A stretch of 38,515 nt of DNA from an uncultured Geobacteraceae bacterium (GCA_903930585.1 CAIYZD010000431.1:1-38515); one strand, 5' to 3'. Shown: positions 9,004-17,997, counted from the first letter of the stretch. Numbers and translations: made by a program. Notes: generated by a model from the letters alone, not told the origin.

Positions 9004-10326
9004 TTATCTGATCGGCCAGCCGTTCTCGAAGCCGGGGGGGTGGAAATTCTCTTTGGTTCTGTTGTAATAGCCGAACTGCAGGCGTGGGAACTCTTTTTTC
9101 AGGCGCTGGAGCAGCCGGTACATACCGATGCCCCGTCCTTGGATTCCCATTTCGCGGTTATAATACTCCGGATCGATGGAGAGATTGCGCATCTGGATCA
9201 TATCGATATCCGTTTCCGCGACAAATTTCAGCAACGCTTCAACCTCCTCCGGGGCATCGGATACGCCGGGGGATACCAGGTAATTGATCGAAGTGAAACG
9301 TCCGGCCTGTTTGGCGATGGTTACCGAACGAAGCACATCGCTGAAGCAGTATCCCCTGGGGCGGTAATAACGGTTGTAGGTCTCTTCGCGCATCGAGTTC
9401 ATCGAGAACCGGAAAGAGTCCATTCCGGCATCGCAGAGCAGTTGCACCCGTTCAGGGATCGAGCCGTTCGAGTTGAAGTTGACCGTGCCGCGCGTTGTTC
9501 CTCTCTTCATGCGCAGGGTTGCTTCGGCAATCGTGCCGGTCTGTAGAATCGGATCACCTTCGCACCCCTGGCCATACGAAACGATGGCTTGTTCGGCCTG
9601 TTCCAGATGGGGGAGGGCTATTTCGCACAACTCTTCGGGAGTCGGAACGAAACATATCCGTTCATGATTGGATGGGCAACATTCCGATTCCTGCAAGCTG
9701 ATGCACCCCAGGCAGGCCGAGTTGCAGGTCGGCGAGGTCGGTAGTGGCGCTTCCCAGCGGCGATAGAAGAGGTTTTTGGCGGCAAAACAGTGGTAATCTA
9801 CGGCGCAGCGCGACAGCTGTTCCAGCAGGCGGTTGTCCGGCATCAGTTTCAACATCTCCCTGACCAGCGGGTCAAGGATGCGATCATCATAATTGACCGG
9901 ATTCCAGTTGCTGTTGTTGTCTACCTTGCTGGCGGCAACAACGAAACAGTCGCGCTCCTCGTCCCAGCCAACGGCGGTATACGACCAGAGTGGCAACAGT
10001 GTGGATTTAGCGGAATAATCGCACGCCGGCAGCAGGGTGCGCAGATATCCGGGGGCCATGAAGGCGGAAACTGCCTGGATACGCTGCCGGCGTTTTCCCT
10101 CTTTCAGCTCGTCAACCGTAATAAAGGCTTTTTTGCGCGGATCCCAGGCGATTGGCGGCATGGACGGCATGGTGAAGAGTCTGCTATCTTCGGGGAGCGG
10201 TATTAATTCGACCTCTTCCGGCAGGGTCGGCACGGTTCCGTTCATTCCGGCCATGCAGAGATCGGGGTGGTCGAAGATGTTTCCCTTATGGTCCGCATAC
10301 AGCATTTTGGGCAAGCGTCGCGCCAC
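9004..10326 (-). CDS. Radical SAM protein with large N-terminal extension
   Basis: The protein carries the radical SAM cysteine motif CNSACLGC (Cys201, Cys205 and Cys208, counted from the GTG at 10326), which binds a 4Fe-4S cluster that cleaves S-adenosylmethionine. Further family features are YGQGCEGDPIL, FNSNGS and SFRFSMNS, which make the TIM-barrel strands. About 200 residues precede the motif and match nothing I recognise. A frame from 10404 exists, but the GTG at 10326 has AGGAGT six bases upstream, giving 440 residues that begin VARRLPKMLYADHKGNIFDHP. The gene stands alone, so the substrate is unknown. A peptide- or cofactor-modifying role is only a guess. Family is firm; the start is moderately sure. 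Confidence 0.82.
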   Translation of the reverse strand: MARRLPKMLYADHKGNIFDHPDLCMAGMNGTVPTLPEEVELIPLPEDSRLFTMPSMPPIAWDPRKKAFITVDELKEGKRRQRIQAVSAFMAPGYLRTLLPACDYSAKSTLLPLWSYTAVGWDEERDCFVVAASKVDNNSNWNPVNYDDRILDPLVREMLKLMPDNRLLEQLSRCAVDYHCFAAKNLFYRRWEAPLPTSPTCNSACLGCISLQESECCPSNHERICFVPTPEELCEIALPHLEQAEQAIVSYGQGCEGDPILQTGTIAEATLRMKRGTTRGTVNFNSNGSIPERVQLLCDAGMDSFRFSMNSMREETYNRYYRPRGYCFSDVLRSVTIAKQAGRFTSINYLVSPGVSDAPEEVEALLKFVAETDIDMIQMRNLSIDPEYYNREMGIQGRGIGMYRLLQRLKKEFPRLQFGYYNRTKENFHPPGFENGWPIR

Positions 10327-10506
10327 GGTGGTACTCCTGATAACATGGATTAATCCTGAAGGATCAGTCGGGAGGAAGATACCCCATTTCATGCGACGAC
10401 GCAACGCTGTAAACTTTTCTGTAGCGTCGCATTATTTAATGGTTGCTCCGGAGGGCAAGATACGAAAGAATGTACAAACTTGGTATATACACGGAAAGGC
10501 TTGTTT

Positions 10507-11301
10507 ATGAAAAGATGTAGTGTCGCACTTTCAATGGGTATCATCTTGATGGTATCCCACGTTTTTGCCGAGTCAACGCCCTCAACGATTGAGAGTCTTG
10601 AACGGCAGATTTCGGCCCGCTATGCCGGTGTGTCTCCGGCAGAGTGGGGCGAACGGGTGTCGGGGGTGCGGACCAGGCTTGACACCGACGAAAAAGTGCT
10701 CGCGCTGACGCTTGATGCCTGTGGCAGTGCCAGGGGGAAGGGGGTTGATTCCCGGCTGATGGAGTTTTTGATTCGGGAGCAGATGCCGGCAACGTTTTTC
10801 ATCAATGGGCGCTGGATTGATGCCAACCCGGAGCTGTTCAAACAGCTGGCCGCCAATCCGCTGTTTGAGATTGCCAACCACGGTATTCGCCACAAGCCTG
10901 CCTCAATTACCGGGCGGTCGATATACGGAATTACCGGGACGAAAAATGCAGCTGAAGTCGTTGAGGAGATCGAACTGAATGCCCGCAAAATCGAAGCGAT
11001 CAGCGGGGTACGGCCGAAGCTGTATCGTTCGGGAACCGCCTATTACGACGAGGTTGCGGTGAAGATATCGCAGGCGCTCGGGCACGAGGTTGCCGGTTAT
11101 TCTCTGTTGGGAGATGCCGGGGCGACCTGGAAAGCTGCACAGGTGAAGGCGGCACTCTTGAAAGCAACTCCCGGCGATATCGTCCTGCTGCATATGAATC
11201 ACCCCGAAGCAGGGACAGGGGAAGGGATCATCGCGGCGGTGCCGGAACTGAAAAAACGCGGGTTCCGGTTTGTCAGGATGTCGGATTATCCGTTGAAATA
11301 A
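10507..11301 (+). CDS. Exported NodB-domain polysaccharide deacetylase, atypical first motif
   Basis: The 264-residue protein starts with a signal peptide (MKRCSVALSMGIILMVSHVFA) and then a NodB-fold domain, so it probably deacetylates a cell-envelope or extracellular polysaccharide. Motif 1, normally TFDD, is TLDACG (Asp70 kept, the second Asp replaced by Ala71). Motif 2 is NHGIRHKP (His125 and His129, metal ligands), motif 3 is RSGTAYYDE in place of RPPY, and motif 4 is DIVLLHMNHP. The metal-binding Asp normally supplied by position 71 is absent, so activity or metal use may differ. The ATG at 10507 follows GGAAAGG; the ATG nine codons earlier has no such site. Family is clear; substrate is not. 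Confidence 0.85.
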   Translation: MKRCSVALSMGIILMVSHVFAESTPSTIESLERQISARYAGVSPAEWGERVSGVRTRLDTDEKVLALTLDACGSARGKGVDSRLMEFLIREQMPATFFINGRWIDANPELFKQLAANPLFEIANHGIRHKPASITGRSIYGITGTKNAAEVVEEIELNARKIEAISGVRPKLYRSGTAYYDEVAVKISQALGHEVAGYSLLGDAGATWKAAQVKAALLKATPGDIVLLHMNHPEAGTGEGIIAAVPELKKRGFRFVRMSDYPLK

Positions 11302-11328
11302 CGAGCGAATCGCGGAGACGTTCTCCCC

Positions 11329-12768
11329 TTATATGTTGTATTCCAACTTTAACCGCATCTGGATGTTTCTGGCCTGCTTAAAGGCCTCTTTCAGCATCAG
11401 GCGGTTAAGTGCATTCAGGGATGCGGGATCCAGGCGATTGGCTGCGTCCCGGTTTACAGCTGTGATCTGTTGTTGCATGCGGAAACGCTGCACCAGATAG
11501 AATGCCTCCACTTCGCCCGCGGTTGTTTCCGGGCGCTGATTCCGGGCGCGGGCCACTGCACGCAGACGATCCGCGGTGTTGGTTGCCCAAACCCCATGGG
11601 TCAGACTCCAGAGGCGTATTGCATCTACGAATGGACGGGAGCCACGGAGTTTGAGGTTAATGGTATGGGGGTGCTGCTTGCCCCCGTCGTAGACAAAGTT
11701 ATTGGCCCACCCCAGGGGTGGTGAGGCGGTCAGGGCCTCTTCTGCCAGGGCTCTCAAGAAGCGTTCGTGTGTTCGAGGCTGAGGGAGTAACCAGTTGCGC
11801 AGAGTGTCGGCCAGCTCATAGCTGCCGTAGAGGGGGCGAAAGTCAAAGAAGATGGTGCTATGCATGATCGCCTCCGGCTCGGGCACTTTCATCCAGCTGC
11901 TGAATTTGTTTTGCCACTCCGCCAGGCTCAGGCACCAGGACCGATTTCCGGCCATATAATTGCCTTTGCACAGGGTAAAGCCGCAGGCATCGAGCGCACG
12001 GTTGACCGCCTGGGCAAAGGGTAAAAAGGCTTCGCGCAGCTCCTCTGTTGCCTCCTCTACGCCGGGGTGGAAGATGATCGCATTATCCTGATCGGTTGAA
12101 AAGGTTTGTTCCAGCCGTCCTTCGGAGCCAAATACCAACCAGCACCATGGCACCGCCGGCAGATCAAATTCATCCTCGATCACCTCGATGATCCGCATCG
12201 CGGTTATATCATTGAGTGCCGAAACCCATTGACAAACTTTCTCCGCCCCCATTCCGGCCACAAACAGCTCTGTCCCACGCTGGTTGATTGCAGCGGCCAC
12301 TTTGGCCAGCGTCGCCACATCCGTTGCCATGGTGACCGATTCGGCCAGGGCCTCGGAGTCTCTGCCACGCAGTCCGAACAGGTCGGCACGGGAGACCACA
12401 TTGCACAGGTGGCCGTCCGGTTCCACCAGGATCACATGCCTGACATTCCGTTTTGTCATCAACACCGTGGCCCGGTGGGCGGGCGCATCGGCGGGCAGAG
12501 TAAAGGGCGCCGCGGTCATCAACACGGCCACCGGCAGTTCCAGATCCCCCCCCTCAAAGGCGATGGCATGCACCAGATCACTCAGAGTGATAATGCCGAG
12601 CGGGCGGTTACTCGGTTCATCAACCACAACAATATTGTCGGTCCCGGTCTGGTTCATTCGCACCATGGCATCTCGCACACTGGTCGAGGGAGGCGTCGTC
12701 AGTGGTACTCCTCTTCTGGGAAGGGAACGCAGTGGCCCCTCCGATAGGCCAAAGTAGGTATCCGTCAT
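11329..12768 (-). CDS. CBS-pair and DUF294 nucleotidyltransferase-like protein
   Basis: Residues 20-140 form a CBS pair (NIVVVDEPSNRPLGIITLSDL and RHVILVEPDGHLCNVVSRADL), which usually binds adenine nucleotides. Residues 150-340 hold a GlnD-like nucleotidyltransferase domain with the signature GSEGR (214-218) and TDQDNA (225-230), including the metal-binding Asp pair. The C-terminal part is the helical partner seen in the DUF294 family. Relatives often lie beside acetate or sodium/solute symporter genes, as here, and are thought to modulate them, but no target has been shown. The ATG at 12768 follows GGTGG; a TTG at 12774 that overlaps the preceding stop is an alternative. It is the last gene of a run with the response regulator and symporter-kinase. 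Confidence 0.85.
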   Translation of the reverse strand: MTDTYFGLSEGPLRSLPRRGVPLTTPPSTSVRDAMVRMNQTGTDNIVVVDEPSNRPLGIITLSDLVHAIAFEGGDLELPVAVLMTAAPFTLPADAPAHRATVLMTKRNVRHVILVEPDGHLCNVVSRADLFGLRGRDSEALAESVTMATDVATLAKVAAAINQRGTELFVAGMGAEKVCQWVSALNDITAMRIIEVIEDEFDLPAVPWCWLVFGSEGRLEQTFSTDQDNAIIFHPGVEEATEELREAFLPFAQAVNRALDACGFTLCKGNYMAGNRSWCLSLAEWQNKFSSWMKVPEPEAIMHSTIFFDFRPLYGSYELADTLRNWLLPQPRTHERFLRALAEEALTASPPLGWANNFVYDGGKQHPHTINLKLRGSRPFVDAIRLWSLTHGVWATNTADRLRAVARARNQRPETTAGEVEAFYLVQRFRMQQQITAVNRDAANRLDPASLNALNRLMLKEAFKQARNIQMRLKLEYNI

Positions 12769-12770
12769 GA

Positions 12771-13145
12771 TCAACCACCGGTTTCCAGCAGTTCTTTGAC
12801 CTTGGCGACCAATTCACGGGTTGAAAAAGGCTTGGGAATATAGGCATCCGCGCCAAGAGAGAGACCCTTCGCTATTTCTGCCGTCCGACCCTTGGCGGTC
12901 AGCATCAGGATCCGCACCCCTGCCAGAGCAGGGTCAGTCCGTACCGCCCTGCATACCTCAAAGCCATCGAGCTTGGGCATCATGACATCAAGGACCACAA
13001 GATCGGGTCGATCGGCCCGAATTCGCGCCAGCCCCTCCTCTCCATCATGCGCCGTCAGGACTTCCAACCCCTCGCGGCTCATGAGGAAGTTGACGGAAAT
13101 GGCGATATTCGGTTCATCATCCACAATGAGGACTGTTTTGCTCAT
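12771..13145 (-). CDS. Stand-alone CheY-like response regulator
   Basis: The 124-residue protein is a single receiver domain with no output domain. It has the acidic pair (Asp9, Asp10), the phosphoacceptor Asp53 in VVLDVMMP, and the conserved Lys in IPKPFS near residue 104. It would be phosphorylated by the symporter-kinase encoded just upstream, with which it shares an ATGA stop-start overlap (13142-13145). It ends at the start of the CBS/nucleotidyltransferase gene. Signalling therefore must go by protein contact, possibly to that neighbour, which is inference. Family assignment is firm. Confidence 0.95.
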   Translation of the reverse strand: MSKTVLIVDDEPNIAISVNFLMSREGLEVLTAHDGEEGLARIRADRPDLVVLDVMMPKLDGFEVCRAVRTDPALAGVRILMLTAKGRTAEIAKGLSLGADAYIPKPFSTRELVAKVKELLETGG

Positions 13146-15889
13146 GGTCCCTCCTCCAGGTTGTCCGTTGAGATCGTTTGGTTTATACAGGGTAGCTCAA
13201 ATACAAAAATTGCACCATGTCCTGGTGGGCTCTGCACCGAGATCCGTCCGCTAAAGTGCTCAATGATCTCCCGGCTGATCGGAAGACCCAATCCCGTGCC
13301 CATGGGGTTGGCGCTTTTATCGCCGGCCTGACGGAATTTCTCGAAAATAACCGCCTGTGCCGCCGGTGGAATACCTGGTCCATTATCGGCAATCCTGACC
13401 CGATACCGGTTCTGCTTTCTCGTGAGGGACACATCGATCCTGCCGCTGCCCGGTGGAATGAATTTTTCAGCGTTGGATAACAGGTTGAGCATGACCTGCA
13501 TCAGACGGTCACGATCTGCCATGACAGAGGAGGCCCCTTTCCGTAATTTCAGGTAAACTACGCCCCCCTTGTCAAGAAGCAGCTGTTCTGTTGTTGCAAC
13601 CGATTGTCTGATCACTTCAGCAAGATCAACCTCACTGCTTTTCCAGTCAGCATGGCCGGACTCTATCTTTGCCAGATCAAGGACCTGGTTAACAAGGCGA
13701 GTCAGTCGCTCGGTTTCCCTGGCAATGATGCCGAGGAAGTTCATTCGCTCCTGCACTTTGATGTCCGGATTATCAAGGAGAATCTCTGAAAAAGCGCGAA
13801 TGGAGGTCAAGGGGGTTCGCAGTTCATGGGTCACCGAAGACATGAAATCATCCTTCAGGTGATCCAGGGCCTTAAGCCCTTCGTTCGCGGCTTTAAGCTC
13901 AGCCGTTGCGATCTCCAATTCCCGGGATTTCTGCTCCAATTCGTGGCTATAGGCGCGAATCTGTGATGCTTCATCAAGGATATGCATCACTTCATCGAGC
14001 CCAAGGGGCTCTTCCTGGGCCACGGAGGCAACCATAACCCGTGCGGAAGCACTTCCGATGGCTCCGGCAAGCAGGGTCTCGGCAAAAAGGACGGTCTGCG
14101 CATCGGCAGGCAGATCCTCTCCGGCAGCCAACCTGCGACCTTTGGTATACGTGGCGAATTCGTTATGGGCACGTTCGGGGCCGAGAAACCGGCTGGTCAG
14201 GTCGATCAGATCGTCAAATTGGGCACTGCCTCGCCATACCCCGGCAACAATCGGCCGGCTATGTTTCAGCACATCGACAAATACCGTGGCCTGAGTAACC
14301 TCTGCGGTGTTGGGGACCCGCAACAGGGAGACGATAGCATAGGCTCCTATATTGGCCGCCAGGCTCCAAAACAGACAATGGGAAATCTCGTCGAACCCTT
14401 GTAGCCCAAAGAGTTCCTGTGGCTTTAAGAGGGCGATGCCGAATGGTCCGGAATCAAGAAACTCGGCGGACACCCATCCGGATTTCGCAAAGGAAGGGAG
14501 TAACAGTGTGTAGATCCAGATTGCAAAACCGGAGCCAAGGCCCGCCAGCGCACCCCTGCGGGTTCCTCCACGCCAAAACAGACCGCCAATTATTACCGGC
14601 GCGAATTGCGCCACGGCGGCAAAACTGATCAGGCCTATGGCCACCAACGCATAGGCTTCTCCTGCCAACCGGAAATAGAGATACCCCAGTAACAGAATGA
14701 AAAAAATCGAGCTGCGGCGCACAAACAACAACATGGAGGAAAGACTGACTGGCGGTGGGTGGTGCCGCCAACGGTGCAGCAGTACCGGCATCACCAAGTC
14801 GTTACAAACCATGGTGGAGAGGGCGATGGTCTCGACGATGACCATGCCGGTTGCGGCAGAAAGGCCACCGATAAAGGCGAACAGGGCCAGCCACTCCTGC
14901 TTGTAGGCAATGGGGAGGGTCAGGACAAAGGTATCGGCGTCGACGCTGCCACCGGGAAATGCCAACTGTCCGGCCAAGGCAATGGGCAGGACAAATACAT
15001 TGATCAGCAGCATGTAGAGCGGGAACATCCAGATGGCACGGCGTAAATGCTGTTCATTACTGTTTTCCACGACCGACAGCTGGAACTGGCGTGGCAACAT
15101 CAGCACTGCCAGCGCCGAAAGGAAGGAGAGCGAGACCCATGCGTTATAGCTCCCCTCCGGTGCGAGCAGCGGTTTCAGGTGATTCGCCTGCTCTGCCTTC
15201 CGGACGATATCGCCAAAACCGTTATGAAGGCCGAAGGTTACGAACAGTCCCACGGCTGTCAATGCCACCAGTTTGACGATGGACTCGAAGGCAATTGCCG
15301 CCACCAGACCTTCATGCCGCTCGCTGGCATCCAGGTGCCGTGTACCAAAAAAAATAGTGAAGAGTGCTAACAACAGCGCGACATAAAAGGCCGTATCCTG
15401 CCATACGGGCAGGGCGGCGTGGCGAGGCATGACAATTTCCGGATAGTGCAGCAGGATGGTAAAGCTGTTGGATACCGCCTTAAGTTGCAGGGCGATGTAA
15501 GGGAGTACCCCGACTACGGCGATCACCGTGACCAGTCCCCCCAGTAAGTGGCTCTTACCGTAGCGGGATGAAATAAAGTCGGCAATCGAGGTGATGCGTT
15601 GCGATTTGCTGACCCGTATCATTTTGAGCAACAGGTAGCCCCATAAGGCTGCGGCTAACGTTGGCCCCAGATAGATCGGCAGAAATCCAATCCCGGATGC
15701 GGCAGCACGTCCCACGCTGCCGTAATAGGTCCACGCCGTACAGAAAACGGCAAGCGACAGGGCGTAAACGGTGGGGTGGGAAATCACTGAGCGGCCACTG
15801 TCTGCGCGTCGATCTGCCCAGTAGGCAATAGCAAAGAGCAGCCCCATGTAGAGGCACGAGACGAAAATGATGAACGGGCCGCTCAGCAT
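13142..15889 (-). CDS. Sodium/solute symporter-histidine kinase fusion (CbrA-like)
   Basis: This 915-residue inner-membrane protein begins with about 500 residues of an SLC5-type sodium:solute symporter, with many hydrophobic helices and SVISHPTVYALSLAVFCTAWTY (written here as its central helix, SLAVFCTAWTYYGSVG). A linker resembling the STAC domain (about 520-640), a coiled coil and a HisKA-HATPase core follow: the phosphoacceptor His688 in VTHELRTPL, the N box NLLSNAEKF, DNGPGIP and GTGLGL. Transport and kinase domains are joined as in Pseudomonas CbrA, so it probably senses or imports a carboxylate or amino acid and signals to the receiver encoded next. A start at 16057 would overlap the small upstream gene and look non-native, so the ATG at 15889 is used. 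The substrate is unknown. Confidence 0.92.
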   Translation of the reverse strand: MLSGPFIIFVSCLYMGLLFAIAYWADRRADSGRSVISHPTVYALSLAVFCTAWTYYGSVGRAAASGIGFLPIYLGPTLAAALWGYLLLKMIRVSKSQRITSIADFISSRYGKSHLLGGLVTVIAVVGVLPYIALQLKAVSNSFTILLHYPEIVMPRHAALPVWQDTAFYVALLLALFTIFFGTRHLDASERHEGLVAAIAFESIVKLVALTAVGLFVTFGLHNGFGDIVRKAEQANHLKPLLAPEGSYNAWVSLSFLSALAVLMLPRQFQLSVVENSNEQHLRRAIWMFPLYMLLINVFVLPIALAGQLAFPGGSVDADTFVLTLPIAYKQEWLALFAFIGGLSAATGMVIVETIALSTMVCNDLVMPVLLHRWRHHPPPVSLSSMLLFVRRSSIFFILLLGYLYFRLAGEAYALVAIGLISFAAVAQFAPVIIGGLFWRGGTRRGALAGLGSGFAIWIYTLLLPSFAKSGWVSAEFLDSGPFGIALLKPQELFGLQGFDEISHCLFWSLAANIGAYAIVSLLRVPNTAEVTQATVFVDVLKHSRPIVAGVWRGSAQFDDLIDLTSRFLGPERAHNEFATYTKGRRLAAGEDLPADAQTVLFAETLLAGAIGSASARVMVASVAQEEPLGLDEVMHILDEASQIRAYSHELEQKSRELEIATAELKAANEGLKALDHLKDDFMSSVTHELRTPLTSIRAFSEILLDNPDIKVQERMNFLGIIARETERLTRLVNQVLDLAKIESGHADWKSSEVDLAEVIRQSVATTEQLLLDKGGVVYLKLRKGASSVMADRDRLMQVMLNLLSNAEKFIPPGSGRIDVSLTRKQNRYRVRIADNGPGIPPAAQAVIFEKFRQAGDKSANPMGTGLGLPISREIIEHFSGRISVQSPPGHGAIFVFELPCINQTISTDNLEEGP

Positions 15890-15905
15890 GTCCTGCTCCG
15901 GCGGT

Positions 15906-16106
15906 TCAATTGCCCCGTCCTTCGGTGACCCAGGCCATGAGCGTAACCAAAATACTCCAGACGGTGAACAGATAAAAATAGAGTATCGGCACACCGAACC
16001 AGAGGCGATCGTTGTCAAACAGAGAGATAATAGGAGAATAGAGGAGTAGCACGCCAAAGAGAAAGACGGCGACCAACCGCTGTTTTATAAAGGTAATTCG
16101 TCTCAT
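15906..16106 (-). CDS. Small two-helix membrane protein accompanying the symporter
   Basis: The 66-residue product has two hydrophobic segments (about residues 10-30 and 38-58: VAVFLFGVLLLYSPIISLF and WFGVPILYFYLFTVWSILVT). Small membrane proteins of this form are commonly encoded directly before sodium/solute symporters, comparable in position to the DUF4212 or YjcH partners of acetate permeases. It ends 17 bases before the symporter-kinase start. Its ATG has GGGAGG just upstream, which supports translation. A role as symporter subunit is inferred from position; no domain name can be given with certainty. Confidence 0.75.
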   Translation of the reverse strand: MRRITFIKQRLVAVFLFGVLLLYSPIISLFDNDRLWFGVPILYFYLFTVWSILVTLMAWVTEGRGN

Positions 16107-16152
16107 TTACCCTTCCCTCCCTATTATTGATCTGCGCGCCACCCTCAATCAG

Positions 16153-17637
16153 CTAGAGTGAGTCAAGGCCGTACTGGATGTCTTCTATGAGCAGCTTGGT
16201 GCCGGTGCTGGTGTTCCTGTTTCCGTACAATTGCGTGAGAAACGGTAACAGGTCGGATTTTTGCAGAGAACCAAAATAGTAGAGCAAATCCCCGGCCAGC
16301 GCGATATTGTATGCCTGCTGCCCGTAGTTCGATACCTGTTGGTAATTGGTTACATAGTTTTTTATGTTGGCGCCGTTGTACGACCCTACATTGAATGCCG
16401 CGAGATAATATGCGCCGGTAAAATCAAGAACGGCGCCGCTGCCTGACATGGCTTGCAGCAGCGATTGCGCGCCCGCGCTATATCCTGCTCCTGTCGTCGA
16501 CTGCAGGTGGGACATCGCAAAGGAGACGGAGTAATAGTCCAGCGCCCCGTTCATGGCGGTCTGCAGTTGGTTCATCTTCTGGAAACGCCCCGCCCAGGCG
16601 AGGGAGTCGGAGTTCGCGGGGCAGACCACGCCGTAGGGTACTGGGCTGGCATTAACCCGGCAGTCAATCCAGGTCTGGGCATGAAAACAGGGGGTCAATG
16701 CGTTTGTCAGGTCATCCGGTGACAGAAAATCCTGACGCGCCAGGGCAGCATCACAGGCTTGTCCAAGCAGGGTAAGAGGGTTTGCGGTGACACCGTCAAC
16801 CTGAACCGATGTCGCATGTGCATTCAGGTAGACATAATCTCTGGCCAGGAATTGGTCGGTAGTGGTTGCGGCGGAGGTGCTGATCATGACAGCCGGAAGC
16901 GGAACGGTCATGGCCGTCACCAGAGGAGCGGAGGCGGTTCCGACAGAATAGAGGTTGGCGCCGTTACTCGTGAAAAGGTCTTGCGCGGTTGGGCCGCGGT
17001 GTATCAGTCCGACGATCTGGCCGTTGTCATCAATTGCCGGCGAACCACTGTTTCCCGGCAGACTGTAGTTTGTACTCTTGATCCAGCTGCCGGCTGTGTC
17101 GAAGATTACGCCGTCACTCCATTTTTTGAGGCGTCCGTCGGGGTGCCCTATGATGGTCACGTGCGTTCCGATGAGAGCTGCGGGGGGCTGCGCGTTAAAG
17201 GAGAGGTAGTCCGGTGTGGTGAGTTTGTTGCCGCCGGGGTTGTCGTACATTTGAACTACCGCCATGTCGAGTCCCACGTCGACGGATTGCGGTACCGCAA
17301 AGACGATCGTCGGCTGCTGGCGTTGTTGTCCGCGCTGCCGCAGAAACGTTATCTGCACATAGCACCCTTCGCGCGGGCATACCGTATCACCCAAAACGTG
17401 ATTGTTGGTAAGAAAGAGTCCGGTAGCGGAAATGAAGGACCCGGAAGCCGCGGCGCCTGCGGTGCGAACAAGGACCACTGCCTTGGCGGCTTTTTGAACG
17501 ACGGTGGACGCTGTCGCAATGTCATTAAGCGCCGGCAGATCCGTACCGGCGTTTGATGCGGAGCCGTCGCTTCCGCCACCGCCGCAGCCGGCAAGAAACA
17601 TCAGAACCAGTGGCGTCATAACCTGCAGAATTTTCAT
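16153..17637 (-). CDS. Lipoprotein with trypsin-like serine protease domain
   Basis: The 494-residue protein begins with a lipoprotein signal peptide (MKILQVMTPLVLMFLAGC, lipidation at Cys18) and a Gly/Ser-rich tether. A chymotrypsin/DegP-type protease domain follows: the His80 of TNNHV, Asp124 of VGLDMAV and Ser197 of LPGNSGSP form the catalytic triad. No PDZ domain is seen. The second half (about 270-494), with many aromatic and Asn residues, matches nothing I recognise. It is likely an envelope-anchored protease. The ATG at 17637 follows a GGGGG run. Its upstream region carries the second copy of the repeated promoter-like element. The following small membrane gene starts 46 bases after its stop, so read-through into the symporter-kinase genes is possible. 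Confidence 0.88.
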   Translation of the reverse strand: MKILQVMTPLVLMFLAGCGGGGSDGSASNAGTDLPALNDIATASTVVQKAAKAVVLVRTAGAAASGSFISATGLFLTNNHVLGDTVCPREGCYVQITFLRQRGQQRQQPTIVFAVPQSVDVGLDMAVVQMYDNPGGNKLTTPDYLSFNAQPPAALIGTHVTIIGHPDGRLKKWSDGVIFDTAGSWIKSTNYSLPGNSGSPAIDDNGQIVGLIHRGPTAQDLFTSNGANLYSVGTASAPLVTAMTVPLPAVMISTSAATTTDQFLARDYVYLNAHATSVQVDGVTANPLTLLGQACDAALARQDFLSPDDLTNALTPCFHAQTWIDCRVNASPVPYGVVCPANSDSLAWAGRFQKMNQLQTAMNGALDYYSVSFAMSHLQSTTGAGYSAGAQSLLQAMSGSGAVLDFTGAYYLAAFNVGSYNGANIKNYVTNYQQVSNYGQQAYNIALAGDLLYYFGSLQKSDLLPFLTQLYGNRNTSTGTKLLIEDIQYGLDSL

Positions 17638-17997
17638 AATACCCCCGGTGATCTGTCATCACTCTTGACTAAACCTTTTATCATCAATAATCAATAGCAA
17701 TATCAGTATGTTATCAGAAACAAAAAGTGTAAAGTTTCTTTACACCTCCAAAAAATATCAATAAAAACAGCATATTAGCAGAGACGAAACGCACCTTAAG
17801 TACGCTAAATGGCGGAGTTGCGTGGAAAAAAATGTATCGGGATACAAAAAAAGTTTGCGACTCTGTTTGATAGTTGTTAATCGCATCAGAGTGAAGAATA
17901 AAATTACACTGCTGCGAGGTTTGAAGATGCATTTGTTTTACAAATATGGTAATAAACAAATTTATACTTATTTTCTACACAATTAAGGAGCTTCAAA
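17638..17997. other. Divergent intergenic region between protease and CBS gene
   Basis: No convincing gene is present. It holds repeated element copy B (17686-17816), a small perfect stem TGTATC-GG-GATACA (17833-17846), and a hairpin ACTCTG/CAGAGT (about 17860-17891). An AT-rich stretch with possible promoter sequence and the AAGGAG site for the plus-strand CBS gene complete it. A short reverse frame at 17714-17959 overlaps the repeated element and is not believed. Confidence 0.6.
17686..17816 (-). promoter_or_regulatory. Repeated regulatory element, copy B (candidate protease promoter/operator)
   Basis: This copy matches 1067-1196: the 17-base block TATCAGTATGTTATCAG at 17701-17717, the palindrome GTAAAG-TTT-CTTTAC (17729-17743), TATCAATAA and, 42 bases later, AAATGGCGGA (17807-17816). 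Read on the minus strand, TTTACA and CATACT with a 17-base gap would start transcription about 50 bases before the protease ATG. Conservation of noncoding sequence in two places far apart suggests a bound protein or RNA rather than chance. The promoter reading is inference. Confidence 0.6.

Noticed and set aside
10393-10431. Inverted repeat around GCGACG/CGTCGC as an operator or terminator
   Set aside because: Arms are imperfect and could pair in several ways, with no U-tract; no firm interpretation.
17714-17959. 81-codon minus-strand frame over repeated element copy B
   Set aside because: It crosses the conserved noncoding element and the AT-rich leader, with no ribosome-binding site or relatives; the matching frame in copy A differs in sequence and frame.
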